This document shows, piece after piece, positions 1 to 7,310 of a stretch of DNA of 30,101 nucleotides (its first letter is position 1; each line of letters opens with the position of its first letter). Source of the stretch: a virus. The stretch spans positions 1-30,101 of the IMG/VR virus record IMGVR_UViG_3300009093_000103. One strand, given 5' to 3'. The position numbers and the translations under genes are program-made. A model generated the notes under the pieces. That model ran no database searches and was not told the DNA's origin. It saw only the letters and a list, made by a program, of their open reading frames with translations.

Positions 1-431
1 GCCAGCTCTAACACGTCGTCTATGTCCTGATTGCCCAGGCCGAAGACCGGGCGCGCCGGCATCCGCGTAGTTCCGGTCTGCAGATAGGACGGGTAAGGCT
101 CGCCTAGCAGTGACGCGATTTCTGCGAACTGCTGGCCGTAGGTCGCCGGACCGATCGAGTTAAAGAACGTGTCCATTACCCGCAATTTGTGCGCGGACCC
201 GCGCGGGCTGCCGTTGTATACCTTTTTGCGTTGTGTACTTTCCGCCAGCTCTGGCCACTCGATACCATCCGGCGCGGCTTCGTCACGGAAGACGCGCGCC
301 TTGATGCCGTCGAGCATTTGCGCAATCTGCGCCATGAGCGGCGACAGGTCGCTAGATTTTTGAATCAGCTCCGCGAAAACGGCGTCGACGCGCGACGTGT
401 CTAGCTCGACCTCTACAAAAATGTCGGCCAT
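1..431 (-). CDS. Phage virion morphogenesis protein (Mu gpG-like), 3' end outside window
   Basis: The reading frame opens at the ATG at 431-429 and runs off the left edge, giving about 143 codons. It begins MADIFVEVELDTSRVDAVF and contains LMAQIAQMLDGI, 'DGIEWPEL', 'KLRVMDTFFNSIGPATYG' and 'PYPSYLQTGTTRMPARP'. This is the layout of the phage virion morphogenesis family (Mu gpG), which takes part in head-tail completion. It starts four bases after the portal stop codon, so translation is probably coupled; no strong Shine-Dalgarno sequence is visible. In Mu a gene F (minor head protein) lies between portal and gpG; here it does not. The family call is by eye and fairly secure; the C-terminus cannot be judged. 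Confidence 0.85.
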   Translation of the reverse strand, partial: MADIFVEVELDTSRVDAVFAELIQKSSDLSPLMAQIAQMLDGIKARVFRDEAAPDGIEWPELAESTQRKKVYNGSPRGSAHKLRVMDTFFNSIGPATYGQQFAEIASLLGEPYPSYLQTGTTRMPARPVFGLGNQDIDDVLEL

Positions 432-435
432 GGGG

Positions 436-1749
436 TTAGCTGGCGCCCTTGCCGCTCGACACGGGCACGCCCGGCAGGTTTTGCGCGTCACTCTGTTGCA
501 CGGGCTGCACGCCCCGCTGCATTTCGCCCGGCGGGATTTTCTCGTAGCCCTCGCCGTACGTCGCCTGCACCTGCTCGATTGTCGGGCGATAGCCGACAGA
601 CGTAAGCCGCTGGTCGCGCTCGGACAACAGGTTAAGGTCGGTCGGTTCCTCGACCACGCGTGCAAGGCGCGGCAACGCGGCGGTCGGGAAGTTGACGCCG
701 ATCAGCCACGCTACCGGGCCGCTGTTGAACTGGTCGCAAAACCCGTTCGCGTCATCCTCGACGATATCCTGTCGCACGGCGAAGTGCACTTGACCCTGGG
801 CGCGGCTGCTGCCCTGCTGCGTCGTGAGCGATTGCCCAATGATCGCCTTCGCTATGCCTTCGTCAAAGTACGTTTCGAGCGCTTTGTAATCGCCGGACCC
901 GCTACGCGTCGCCTGCAACAGCTCGACTTTCATGGAGTCGGGTACGGTGATTCCCGCATCGGTCGACACGGCACCAACCGCTGCGAGCAGGTTTGCGCGA
1001 TCCGCGTCCGTGGCGCCTGCCGCGGGAAACGTGCCGATCGCCGTAGGCGCTCCAAACTTCTCCGCGAAAATCATCCAATACTTGATCGCGTTGCGCTTGA
1101 GCTTGACGAGCCAGTAGCACCAGTGCGCCAAACCCTTGCCGTAGGGCTGGTCGTCGAACTCGGCGCCGTGCGAGTAGGCCCAAAAGTACGGCGCGTCGGC
1201 CGGCTCGCCCTTCGACATAGATTGCATGGTGCGCAGGCGCAAGCTACCGTCCGCCAGGAACAGGAAGCGGCGCGGATTGCGTACCTTCATGTCTTTCCAT
1301 TCGAGGTACTTTTTGCCGGGCTCGTACATGACCTCGCACGCCATGAATCCGTAGAACACGGCGAGCAGCATTTGCTTTGTAAATTTGTTGATGCCGATTT
1401 TTTCGAGCTGACCGTGCAGAAATTCGGCCGCGAGCTTGTCGATTGCTCGATCGCCGCCCGGCTCGACGGTCCACGGCGACGACACGACGGCGCTTATGCG
1501 CTGCTCCAAGCACGCTTTTACCTGCTCGTCGCGCAGGATTTCCGTGTAAGTGCGCAGGTCGTTGCCGCCCTGGTACAGCAAAATAAAGTCGTCCGTATAC
1601 GCGGGCTGGTCTTCGAGCAAGTAGCCGCGCGTAACGTCCTTGATGCCGTACGAAACGGCAATTTCAGGACCGGGCCGCGGTTTCGGCACGTCATCGCCAA
1701 CCGTATCCGTCGCCGGCAGTGCTTTTGCGTCTTGGTTCGTTGTGTTCAT
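436..1749 (-). CDS. Portal protein, Mu gp29-like (DUF935 family)
   Basis: This 437-residue protein is the dodecameric head portal through which DNA is packaged. Evidence is the pattern typical of Mu gp29/DUF935: 'YTEILRDEQVKACLEQRISAV' near residue 65, 'PWTVEPGG', 'LLAVFYGFMACEVMYEP', 'YKALETYFDEGIAKAIIGQS' and a late 'LLSERDQRLTSVGYRPTIEQV'. I chose the ATG at 1749 because it overlaps the terL stop codon as ATGA (1746-1749), a sign of translational coupling. An upstream in-frame start at 1794 would sit inside terL. Gene order terL-portal-gpG supports the call. Confidence 0.92.
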   Translation of the reverse strand: MNTTNQDAKALPATDTVGDDVPKPRPGPEIAVSYGIKDVTRGYLLEDQPAYTDDFILLYQGGNDLRTYTEILRDEQVKACLEQRISAVVSSPWTVEPGGDRAIDKLAAEFLHGQLEKIGINKFTKQMLLAVFYGFMACEVMYEPGKKYLEWKDMKVRNPRRFLFLADGSLRLRTMQSMSKGEPADAPYFWAYSHGAEFDDQPYGKGLAHWCYWLVKLKRNAIKYWMIFAEKFGAPTAIGTFPAAGATDADRANLLAAVGAVSTDAGITVPDSMKVELLQATRSGSGDYKALETYFDEGIAKAIIGQSLTTQQGSSRAQGQVHFAVRQDIVEDDANGFCDQFNSGPVAWLIGVNFPTAALPRLARVVEEPTDLNLLSERDQRLTSVGYRPTIEQVQATYGEGYEKIPPGEMQRGVQPVQQSDAQNLPGVPVSSGKGAS

Positions 1750-3110
1750 TGTGCGAAACCGCCCATTGTGGAATTGTTGCGAACAGTGCCCCATCCCGAA
1801 GCGCTAACAAGGATGGCTGCGGATTTTTCTGGCGCCGAGTCGCGCGCGCCGGTTGTGCCGATGATTGCCGGCGCTGCGTTCGGCAACAGGCTATGTGCGA
1901 TCTGCTCGGCGTCTACCATGTCGTCATGGCCTTTGCCGTCGCCGTTGAACGCGAGCAATTCGTCTTCAAACACCGAGTATTTCAACTCGTGCGCGTGGTA
2001 AATGACGGCGTGCTCATAGCGCACGGATATCGACGTGAAGCGCGTCACCTTGTCTTTGTCGGGCGTCACGGGGCGCACGGGCAGCGACGTAGTGACAAGC
2101 GCGTACTCGACCGCGGCCGCCTGGAACTGCACGGCCTCGATACCGATAATCTGCGGCGCCCACTTCTCTGCCATGGACTGCCACAGCTCGACGCCCTTAA
2201 AGAACCCGCCGCGGCATCGCGAGTAGTCGAGCACGCACGTGCGCTGCTGCCCGAAGCGCTCGCGGCCGATCACGACGCAGGCCGTGTAGTCGGCCGTCGT
2301 CTTTTTGCTTATGGCGAGGTCGACGCCCATTGTGATAATCCAATCACGGGCGAGCGCGGCCTTGTCCTCGTGATCCGGCCGCGCCATGTAGCGCAGGTGT
2401 TCGCGCTTCACCAGCTCGCCGCCGGGCTCTACAAACTGGCCGCCGATTTCCTGCGGGCGCTCAAGGTCCGAAATCTGCGCGGCCAGTGCTTCGACCGTCG
2501 ACCGCCGCAAAAACGGGTTGTCGTAGGTCGTGAAGCGGTGCATATGGTGATCCGGCTCGCCGCGCTCGGCCTTGTCGCACAGCTCTTTGAACAAGCGGCC
2601 GACGCCTTGCCGTAGCTTCGGCGTGCCGGCGGCGATAAGCTGGCTGTCGGCAAAGTCCATGAGCATTGGCAAGACGGCATTTGTATACAAATACTCGTCG
2701 TCAAGGATTATGCCGGCCTCGTTCAAGAAAATGACGCGATAGCCGAACCCTTCCCAATTCTCCGGCCGGTCGGCGCTGCGGAAGTCCGTATAGCCGCCCT
2801 TGTCGCCGACCTTCAAGCACGAGTCCTGCGCGTTCCACGAGTACCAAATGCGGTTTTTCTTGAGCGCCGGAATAAAGTACCGCTCGACGTAGCGCTTAAT
2901 GTTCGCGTGCGTTGTGTCGCCCCACAAACACGGCCAGCCTTCGAGCATGAACTCTATAAACGCGTGCGCGCCGCCGCGTGTCGCGCCCAGGCGGCGGCCC
3001 TTCGGAAAGAACCGGAAGCGCCCGAGCGCTGCGCTTTCAAAGAAAATATGCGACTGCGCAGCGCTGTAGGTGAAAAGTACGGTTGTGCTATTCGGCGTCG
3101 GCGTTGACAT
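1746..3110 (-). CDS. Terminase large subunit
   Basis: 454-residue packaging motor: ATPase plus nuclease. The N-terminal ATPase has 'KGRRLGATRGG' (residues 37-47) where the Walker A loop is expected; it lacks the usual Lys before Thr, so the lysine/arginine function must come from the preceding KGRR. Walker B is 'VIFLNEAG', with Asn in place of the first acidic residue. The C-terminal RNase H-type nuclease shows 'MGVDLAISKKTTADYT', 'IIGIEAVQFQ' and 'GHDDMVDAEQIAHS', which carry the metal-binding acidic residues. The ATG at 3110 was chosen over a TTG at 3116. It overlaps terS by 23 bp and the portal by 4 bp. Confidence 0.93.
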   Translation of the reverse strand: MSTPTPNSTTVLFTYSAAQSHIFFESAALGRFRFFPKGRRLGATRGGAHAFIEFMLEGWPCLWGDTTHANIKRYVERYFIPALKKNRIWYSWNAQDSCLKVGDKGGYTDFRSADRPENWEGFGYRVIFLNEAGIILDDEYLYTNAVLPMLMDFADSQLIAAGTPKLRQGVGRLFKELCDKAERGEPDHHMHRFTTYDNPFLRRSTVEALAAQISDLERPQEIGGQFVEPGGELVKREHLRYMARPDHEDKAALARDWIITMGVDLAISKKTTADYTACVVIGRERFGQQRTCVLDYSRCRGGFFKGVELWQSMAEKWAPQIIGIEAVQFQAAAVEYALVTTSLPVRPVTPDKDKVTRFTSISVRYEHAVIYHAHELKYSVFEDELLAFNGDGKGHDDMVDAEQIAHSLLPNAAPAIIGTTGARDSAPEKSAAILVSASGWGTVRNNSTMGGFAQ

Positions 3111-3630
3111 GGACAATCCGCCGCTCTATGACGATCTTGCGCACTTCCTCGTGCCGCTCCGTGTGCTCTGATACGGTCTTGTCGATCATGCCGCCGAGTG
3201 ACTTCGCGAGCGCTTCGGCCGCGCGCAGGCGGTCCGATGCGTCAGGCGTCAGGAAGCCTTGCACGGCCTTGCCGTCGTCGTCGACGCGCACGTACGGCAC
3301 GGCGCCGCGTATGTAGTGCGTCCACAGCTCGCGCACTTCCTGCAGCGTCGCGATTTTGTCGCTTTCCAGCTTTTCGCGAAGCTCGGCGATGTACGCCGCG
3401 ACCTTCGGATGCTTGAGCAGTTTGTTGGCCCACTGCCCAGGGTATTTGTTCGAGTAGCCGGCGTCGCGCACAGCTTGCGCGCCGTTGCCGTGCGTTGCGA
3501 TTGCGATGCAGAACAGGCGCAGCTTTGTGGGCGTGTTCTTTGCGCGGTTGCGGCGCAGAACGTCGAGCCCTTTTGCGCGTGCGGCCGCCATGTGGGCGGC
3601 TTGATCGAAAACGACGGGCAAGTTATCCAT
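3088..3630 (-). CDS. Terminase small subunit
   Basis: 180-residue DNA-recognition subunit that brings the packaging motor to the phage genome. The segment 'KLRLFCIAIATHGNGAQAVRDAGYSNKYPGQWANKLLKHPKVAAYI' (about residues 37-83; quoted in parts elsewhere as TH-G-N-G-A-Q-A-V-R-D-A-G-Y) is the classic terminase small subunit (PF03592-type) helix-turn-helix region. A basic C-terminal tail, 'KIVIERRIVHVNADAE', follows. It overlaps the terL start by 23 bp. Its ATG at 3630 lies directly after an intrinsic terminator (3633-3665) and has no Shine-Dalgarno sequence, which is odd. A downstream Met at residue 14 (3591) is an alternative start but also lacks a clear ribosome-binding site. Confidence 0.9.
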   Translation of the reverse strand: MDNLPVVFDQAAHMAAARAKGLDVLRRNRAKNTPTKLRLFCIAIATHGNGAQAVRDAGYSNKYPGQWANKLLKHPKVAAYIAELREKLESDKIATLQEVRELWTHYIRGAVPYVRVDDDGKAVQGFLTPDASDRLRAAEALAKSLGGMIDKTVSEHTERHEEVRKIVIERRIVHVNADAE

Positions 3631-3632
3631 AG

Positions 3633-3665
3633 GAAAAAGAGACGCCGCCGCTAAACGGCGTCTCT
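3633..3665 (-). terminator. Intrinsic terminator in front of terS
   Basis: 3638-3647 (AGAGACGCCG) pairs perfectly with 3656-3665 (CGGCGTCTCT): a 10-bp stem with an 8-nt loop. On the minus strand the stem is followed at once by TTTTTCC, so it should end leftward transcription coming from the lysis genes. The T-run ends 2 nt before the terS ATG. Confidence 0.85.
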
Positions 3666-3692
3666 CGCTTCATGCTCGTGCTGTCCGTGGCC

Positions 3693-3980
3693 TTAGCTGG
3701 TCGCAGTCGTCGTGCCTTTCTTCACGGCATTGATTGCCGCGACGATCGTGTTGACGATGCTCGTGATTGCCGGCGAGACTTCCGCCCAGGTGGCGACGGC
3801 GGCCTGCTCGGTCGCGTAGACGGTCTGCAAGGTGGCCTGCACCAGCGCCAGCTTTGCAGCACCCGTGCCCGGACCGAGCGCGGCCTCGGCGCCCTGCACG
3901 GCCTGAATCGCGACCGGGAACAGGGAAGCGACGGCCGATGCGATCGCCGCGAGCTTGGACAGTGAACCAAAGATATTCAT
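3693..3980 (-). CDS. Small Ala-rich hydrophobic protein, unknown function
   Basis: 95 residues with no family that I recognise. It starts MNIFGSLSKLAAIASAVASL and is made mostly of Ala, Val, Ile and Thr: two long weakly hydrophobic stretches (residues 8-35 and 60-88) separated by 'GPGTGAAKLALVQATLQTVYATEQ'. It could be membrane-associated or form amphipathic helices. The ATG at 3980 was chosen because it has the strong signal GGAGAAGTATACAA just before it; the longer frame to 4016 has none. It is the last gene of the lysis block, followed by the terminator at 3633-3665. A lysis accessory role is a guess from position only. Confidence 0.75.
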   Translation of the reverse strand: MNIFGSLSKLAAIASAVASLFPVAIQAVQGAEAALGPGTGAAKLALVQATLQTVYATEQAAVATWAEVSPAITSIVNTIVAAINAVKKGTTTATS

Positions 3981-3999
3981 TTGTATACTTCTCCAGAAG

Positions 4000-4224
4000 T
4001 TAAGGGGTTTGAACACACTCGACGGTAAAAACGGCGCCGTCGATCGCTCTTTCAGTACTTCCCGAAGCCTGGCCGGACGGGTTTGGGCTCGTCGGCCGGT
4101 CGAACACTAGGCCGATTCCCGGCTTGCAAATCAGCCCCGGAAGATCCATTTCCGGGCGCCGCAGGTGCGGGTTCGCGCACGCTGTCAGCGCTGCCGCCAG
4201 AATCAGCGGGCTTGCCGTGCTCAT
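4000..4224 (-). CDS. Candidate outer-membrane spanin (Rz1-like lipoprotein), overlapping the membrane protein at 4052-4405
   Basis: 74 residues in a different frame from the gene it overlaps. It begins MSTASPLILAAALTACANPH: a short hydrophobic segment ended by LTAC, which fits the lipobox rule [L][T][A]C with cleavage before Cys16. The rest is short and Pro-rich, as in Rz1-type o-spanins, which sit in the outer membrane and fuse it to the inner membrane at lysis. Rz1 genes are typically embedded in another frame of a neighbour, as here. Against it: no positive charge before the hydrophobic segment, no good Shine-Dalgarno, and no coiled-coil i-spanin partner that I can find. Confidence 0.5.
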   Translation of the reverse strand: MSTASPLILAAALTACANPHLRRPEMDLPGLICKPGIGLVFDRPTSPNPSGQASGSTERAIDGAVFTVECVQTP

Positions 4225-4405
4225 TGATCGCCACGAACAACGCGGTAACAATCGCGGCGAAAACGCTGTCGATTGCCGTTTGCAGCTCGGGAGAAATGTT
4301 GACGTGAACCGCTGCACCAATCGCCGCAACAATGGGAATCCACGTTGACGGCTCTTTGTACTTGCGCAGCGCCAGATTGATAAGACCGCGAAACACCGCA
4401 TTCAT
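4052..4405 (-). CDS. Holin-like small membrane protein
   Basis: 117 residues. The first half has two likely membrane segments, around residues 19-36 ('STWIPIVAAIGAAVHV') and 44-60 ('SVFAAIVTALFVAI'), with 'ISPELQTAID' between them; that arrangement is common in phage holin-like proteins. The second half is a soluble, low-complexity tail rich in Gly, Ser, Pro and Ala. That tail is exactly the part read in another frame by the o-spanin candidate, so its composition may be a by-product. The start at 4405 has AAAGGAG eight bases upstream and overlaps the endolysin stop as ATGA. An i-spanin role is unlikely because no coiled coil is seen. Confidence 0.7.
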   Translation of the reverse strand: MNAVFRGLINLALRKYKEPSTWIPIVAAIGAAVHVNISPELQTAIDSVFAAIVTALFVAINEHGKPADSGGSADSVREPAPAAPGNGSSGADLQAGNRPSVRPADEPKPVRPGFGKY

Positions 4406-4878
4406 GTTTGCTCCTTTGTGATATCGCGCAAGCACAGCTCGCGCTCCGATTCGCGCCGCTTGACGAGGCCGGGCAAGACCTTGCCGCCCGCGTGTGTCCA
4501 TCGCGACAGTTCATTGCATGCGCCGACTCGATCGCCGGCAGCGAGCTTGCGCACGAGCGTCGACCCGCAGAACGCGGAGCCGCCGACGTTGAAAACGAAA
4601 TCCACGTACGCCGCGCGCTCGCCCACTGTCAGCGGCACACGCACGCACGCGTCTACAGCGTCGCTGGCGTCGGCGAGGTCCGCGGCCTTGTACTCGGCGC
4701 ACTGCTCGGGCGTCGCCGTGTCGCCGGGCTTGACGCCCTTCGTGTGGCCCTCGCAGATGGTGTACACGCCCGCCGTGTCTTGGTAGGCGGTCGGTACGTC
4801 GCCCTCGTAGTGCGCAGCCAGGGCGCCCGCGAGTGTGACCGCGAGCGCGAGTGCGCCTGTTACGACGCGGCCGTTCAT
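4402..4878 (-). CDS. SAR endolysin (lysozyme, glycoside hydrolase family 24, R21-type)
   Basis: 158-residue muramidase that cuts the peptidoglycan of the host. The N-terminus MNGRVVTGALALAVTLAGAL is a weakly hydrophobic signal-arrest-release segment with many Ala/Gly and no cleavage site. The catalytic triad is in the canonical spacing: Glu25, eight residues, Asp34, five residues, Thr40. 'AYVDFVFNVGGSAFCGSTLVRKLAAGD' and 'WTHAGGKVLPGLVKRRESER' are standard for the family. SAR endolysins are exported in an inactive membrane-tethered form and released when the membrane is depolarised. The start overlaps the holin stop as ATGA (4875-4878). Confidence 0.93.
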   Translation of the reverse strand: MNGRVVTGALALAVTLAGALAAHYEGDVPTAYQDTAGVYTICEGHTKGVKPGDTATPEQCAEYKAADLADASDAVDACVRVPLTVGERAAYVDFVFNVGGSAFCGSTLVRKLAAGDRVGACNELSRWTHAGGKVLPGLVKRRESERELCLRDITKEQT

Positions 4879-5111
4879 TGGTCGCCCCAAGGGTAGCGGT
4901 CGCGGTACTTGCGGCGGCCCCACCAACGGCGCTCATCGCGGCCAAACTTGTAGAAGCGCCAGCCTATTTGCGTGAGCAGGCAGAGCAGGTAGACGAACGT
5001 CAGCCAGTTGAGCAGTTCCGGCAAGGTCATGCCGAACACGTGCGAGGCAGCGTAAACACCTACCGGCGGCGCGGCCTTCGCTGTGTCAACGACTATTTGA
5101 TGCTGGTCCAT
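4875..5111 (-). CDS. Holin / pinholin-type membrane protein
   Basis: 78 residues: a polar start (MDQHQIVVDTAKAAPPVGVY), one moderately hydrophobic stretch 'ASHVFGMTLPELLN', a strong membrane helix 'WLTFVYLLCLLTQIGWRFY' (about residues 40-58), and a basic tail ending 'RRKYRDRYPWGDQ'. 'AAPPVGVYAASHVFGM-LPELLNWLTFVYLL' is the pattern of holins paired with R-type endolysins in many proteobacterial phages. The endolysin follows with a 4-bp overlap. Because the partner is a SAR endolysin, a membrane-depolarising pinholin role is possible. Confidence 0.82.
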   Translation of the reverse strand: MDQHQIVVDTAKAAPPVGVYAASHVFGMTLPELLNWLTFVYLLCLLTQIGWRFYKFGRDERRWWGRRKYRDRYPWGDQ

Positions 5112-5322
5112 GCTTCGTTTTTCCCCTGCGTAGGTTTGCTGTCGCTTTCGTGTCGCGCCACATTTGGACACTTAGCCGTCCGTTGGTAACGCGAAAATTC
5201 ATCTTGTGCACAAGGCCGCAGTCGCAACACGCGAGCTTGACGTTGCGGCGCGGCTCCAATACGTACCAAGTGCCGCCTTCGACGTGCGTGTATCGCCGGC
5301 CGTTGGCGCTCCTGGGCTTCAT
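5086..5322 (-). CDS. Small conserved phage protein with CxxC motif
   Basis: 78 residues, strongly basic. 'VEGGTWYVLEPRRNVKLACCDCGLVHKMNFRV' contains a Cys-Cys-Asp-Cys-Gly knuckle followed by His, as in half of a zinc ribbon. The rest is 'LSVQMWRDTKATANLRRGK'. I have seen this shape in many phage small genes but know no function. It begins with ATG at 5322, which overlaps the preceding stop as ATGA, and its end runs 26 bp into the holin gene. Confidence 0.8.
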   Translation of the reverse strand: MKPRSANGRRYTHVEGGTWYVLEPRRNVKLACCDCGLVHKMNFRVTNGRLSVQMWRDTKATANLRRGKTKHGPASNSR

Positions 5323-5540
5323 GCAACCTTCCGCTGCGCCTGTTCGAGCGGCGGCGTCGGCTGCGGGTGCGCCGGGTGCCGATTGCCAACGTCCGGCGTG
5401 CAGAGCGTCGCGTAACCGTCCGCGTCGAACACGACGGCGAATTGCCGGCGCTGCTCTGCGATCAAGCGCACCTGAAAAAGCAAGTCCTGCAGGCCCGTTG
5501 GGCTGCGTGCGTCAATGTATACTTTGCGCTCGGCGCTCAT
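5319..5540 (-). CDS. Small phage protein, unknown
   Basis: 73 residues, MSAERKVYIDARSPTGLQDL at the N-terminus, then 'LFQVRLIAEQRRQFAVVFDADGYATLCTPDVG' and a Pro-rich tail. No family is recognised. It is supported as a real gene by ATGA overlaps at both ends (5537-5540 with the metallophosphoesterase, 5319-5322 with the next gene) and by a smooth alternating hydrophobic/charged pattern. Confidence 0.75.
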   Translation of the reverse strand: MSAERKVYIDARSPTGLQDLLFQVRLIAEQRRQFAVVFDADGYATLCTPDVGNRHPAHPQPTPPLEQAQRKVA

Positions 5541-6697
5541 GCGGCCGCCTTCGGCTGCGTCGGCATGCCGAACATTTGCGCGTTGACCGTGTGGCGCGAA
5601 ACCTCGCCGTGCTCGCGATGCAGAACTATGCACTTCATGTTCTGGCGCGCGCGCCAACCGCCGGCCGTGGCGTAGGCGTCTTTCGCCGCCAGCGTGTTGA
5701 ACGACTCGACCGTTACGCCTGGGTATTCCTTGACGGTCTGTGTGTGAATGTGCCCGAGCCACCAGTAACGATGCTCGGTGCGGCCCCAGGCTTGGGCCAT
5801 GTCTGCGGCCATGACGCCCGGCAGCGATTCGGTTTTGCACTTGTCGCCGTGATGCACGCCGACGAGGTTTTTGCCAAACTCGAAGTAATGAAACGGCGAA
5901 GCCTTGCACTCGATCGTGACGCGCGGCTCGCGCTCGTAGGTGTTGCGCAGCGCTTCGGCAAGCCAGAACGCGCCGGTTTCATCGTGATTGCCGCGCGCGC
6001 AGATAACGCGCACGTTCTTGTGTTTTGTAAGCGCCGACTCGACGCACTGCCGCATGACCTTGACGGCCACGCGCACCATTTTCATGTAGCGGCCGTCTAC
6101 GTCGAGCACGTTACCGCTGCGCTCCGTGATTCCCTGCATGTTGTCGTAGTGCAGGAAGTCGCCCAGGTTGACGATAACCGCCGACTCGCACAGCGGCGCG
6201 GATTGGACAAGTGCGTTTATCGCCTCGCAGTGAGTGCGTTCCGCGATACGCAAATCCCAATCCGCGCCGCATTCCTCGGCCCAGGCAAGCATGCCGATAT
6301 GTGCATCGCCGATCGGATAGCACGCAATCAAGTCATTGCGCAGGCTGCCGCCGTGCCAGCGCTTGCGCTTGAGTCGCGGCAGGTCCGCAACCATGGCGGC
6401 GGTTGCCTGCTCGAATATCTCGCGCGCGCGCTCGTGGTCCTGCTGCGTCTTGACCCACTGCGCCGCAACGCTGCCGTCAGGACGGTACAGCGTCGAGACG
6501 CCGCGTACGCTCATACCATCCGGCGCGGTCTGCACCATGTCGTGTTCCGGCGCGTAGCCCTGCAGGGCAAGCACCTTGCGGTTGAAGCTGTGATTGCAGC
6601 CCCGGAACACGACGCGCCCGCCGCCGTTACCGATGGCGCGCGACTGCTGCCCGCAACGCGGACAGCTCGGCAGACCTTTGACGGCGGCGGCGGTCAC
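5537..6697 (-). CDS. Metallophosphoesterase with N-terminal zinc knuckle
   Basis: 386 residues. An N-terminal 'SCPRCGQQSRA' with a later Cys-His pair is a likely small zinc finger. From residue 122 on, the calcineurin-like fold is complete: D131-x-H133 (GDAHIG), 'VNLGDFLHYDN' (Asp180), 'CARGNHDE' (Asn237-His238-Asp239), 'VHHGD' (His283) and 'WLGHIHTQ'. These residues hold two metal ions and hydrolyse phosphodiesters or phosphomonoesters; the substrate is unknown. The start is a GTG at 6697, three bases after the stop of the gene upstream. Phage genomes often carry this enzyme close to structural genes. Confidence 0.9.
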   Translation of the reverse strand: MTAAAVKGLPSCPRCGQQSRAIGNGGGRVVFRGCNHSFNRKVLALQGYAPEHDMVQTAPDGMSVRGVSTLYRPDGSVAAQWVKTQQDHERAREIFEQATAAMVADLPRLKRKRWHGGSLRNDLIACYPIGDAHIGMLAWAEECGADWDLRIAERTHCEAINALVQSAPLCESAVIVNLGDFLHYDNMQGITERSGNVLDVDGRYMKMVRVAVKVMRQCVESALTKHKNVRVICARGNHDETGAFWLAEALRNTYEREPRVTIECKASPFHYFEFGKNLVGVHHGDKCKTESLPGVMAADMAQAWGRTEHRYWWLGHIHTQTVKEYPGVTVESFNTLAAKDAYATAGGWRARQNMKCIVLHREHGEVSRHTVNAQMFGMPTQPKAAA

Positions 6698-6700
6698 GTG

Positions 6701-7273
6701 TTACTTCGCGCCGACAGCGACGCAACGCATATCGTTTGGACCGAAGTCGACGGCCGGGCACTGGAAACACTCGCCCGCGTTCGTCTGAATCAGCGGCACA
6801 AGCTCGAAGTGCTGCGGCGTCACTCCCTCGAACGGCGAGCCCGGATCGAAAGCGATATCGGCAGCGAGCGAGCTACACGTCTTGCCGTCCGTGTGGAACG
6901 TGATCGAGCCGACCTTGACCGGCGGACCGGAATCGCCCGAGTCGCCGAACGCTCGCGAACTGAGGTACAGGCTGCCGCTGGTCGGCGCGTCGCCGTGCCA
7001 CGCGACTTGCGTTGCGAACCATACCGGCAGACCGTTGGCCGGCGCGCCCGCGTAGTACGTCACGAATGCGCCAAAGTCGCCGCCGTCATGCGTGTACGGC
7101 AGAACGTCGAAGCCGGCGCCGGACTGCGACGGGTCGAACCAGTTACCGCCGTGCGCCGCCTGGAAGGGCGCGAAATCGCCTTCGGCCGAGTGTACGGGCG
7201 TTGCGAACAGAGCGCAGGCGACGTACAGCGCCGTTGCGACGAAAAAAGCGAGGAAACCGTAGCCGCGTTTCAT
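6701..7273 (-). CDS. Exported protein with 'W-F-x-P-x-x-S-G-x-G-F' motif
   Basis: 190 residues. MKRGYGFLAFFVATALYVAC and the following residues to 'TPVHSA' form a standard Sec signal peptide, with cleavage probably after HSA. The mature part contains 'GGNWFDPSQSGAGFDVLPY' and 'FGAFVTYYAGAPANGLPVWF', a beta-rich pattern I associate with repeat modules in secreted proteins of Xanthomonadales. At the end are paired cysteines ('GECFQCPAVDF...DMRCVAV'). The ATG at 7273 was chosen because AAAGGAG lies upstream of it. It has a long structured leader (7311-7385). An exported host-modifying or cell-surface protein inserted among late genes is plausible; function is unknown. Confidence 0.8.
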   Translation of the reverse strand: MKRGYGFLAFFVATALYVACALFATPVHSAEGDFAPFQAAHGGNWFDPSQSGAGFDVLPYTHDGGDFGAFVTYYAGAPANGLPVWFATQVAWHGDAPTSGSLYLSSRAFGDSGDSGPPVKVGSITFHTDGKTCSSLAADIAFDPGSPFEGVTPQHFELVPLIQTNAGECFQCPAVDFGPNDMRCVAVGAK

Positions 7274-7310
7274 GGTATACAATGCTCCTTTGTGGGCGTT
7301 GTGGATAAAG

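Noticed and set aside
397-2615. Long plus-strand frames opposite portal and terL
   Set aside because: Antisense shadows; the minus-strand genes have full family motifs and coupled starts.
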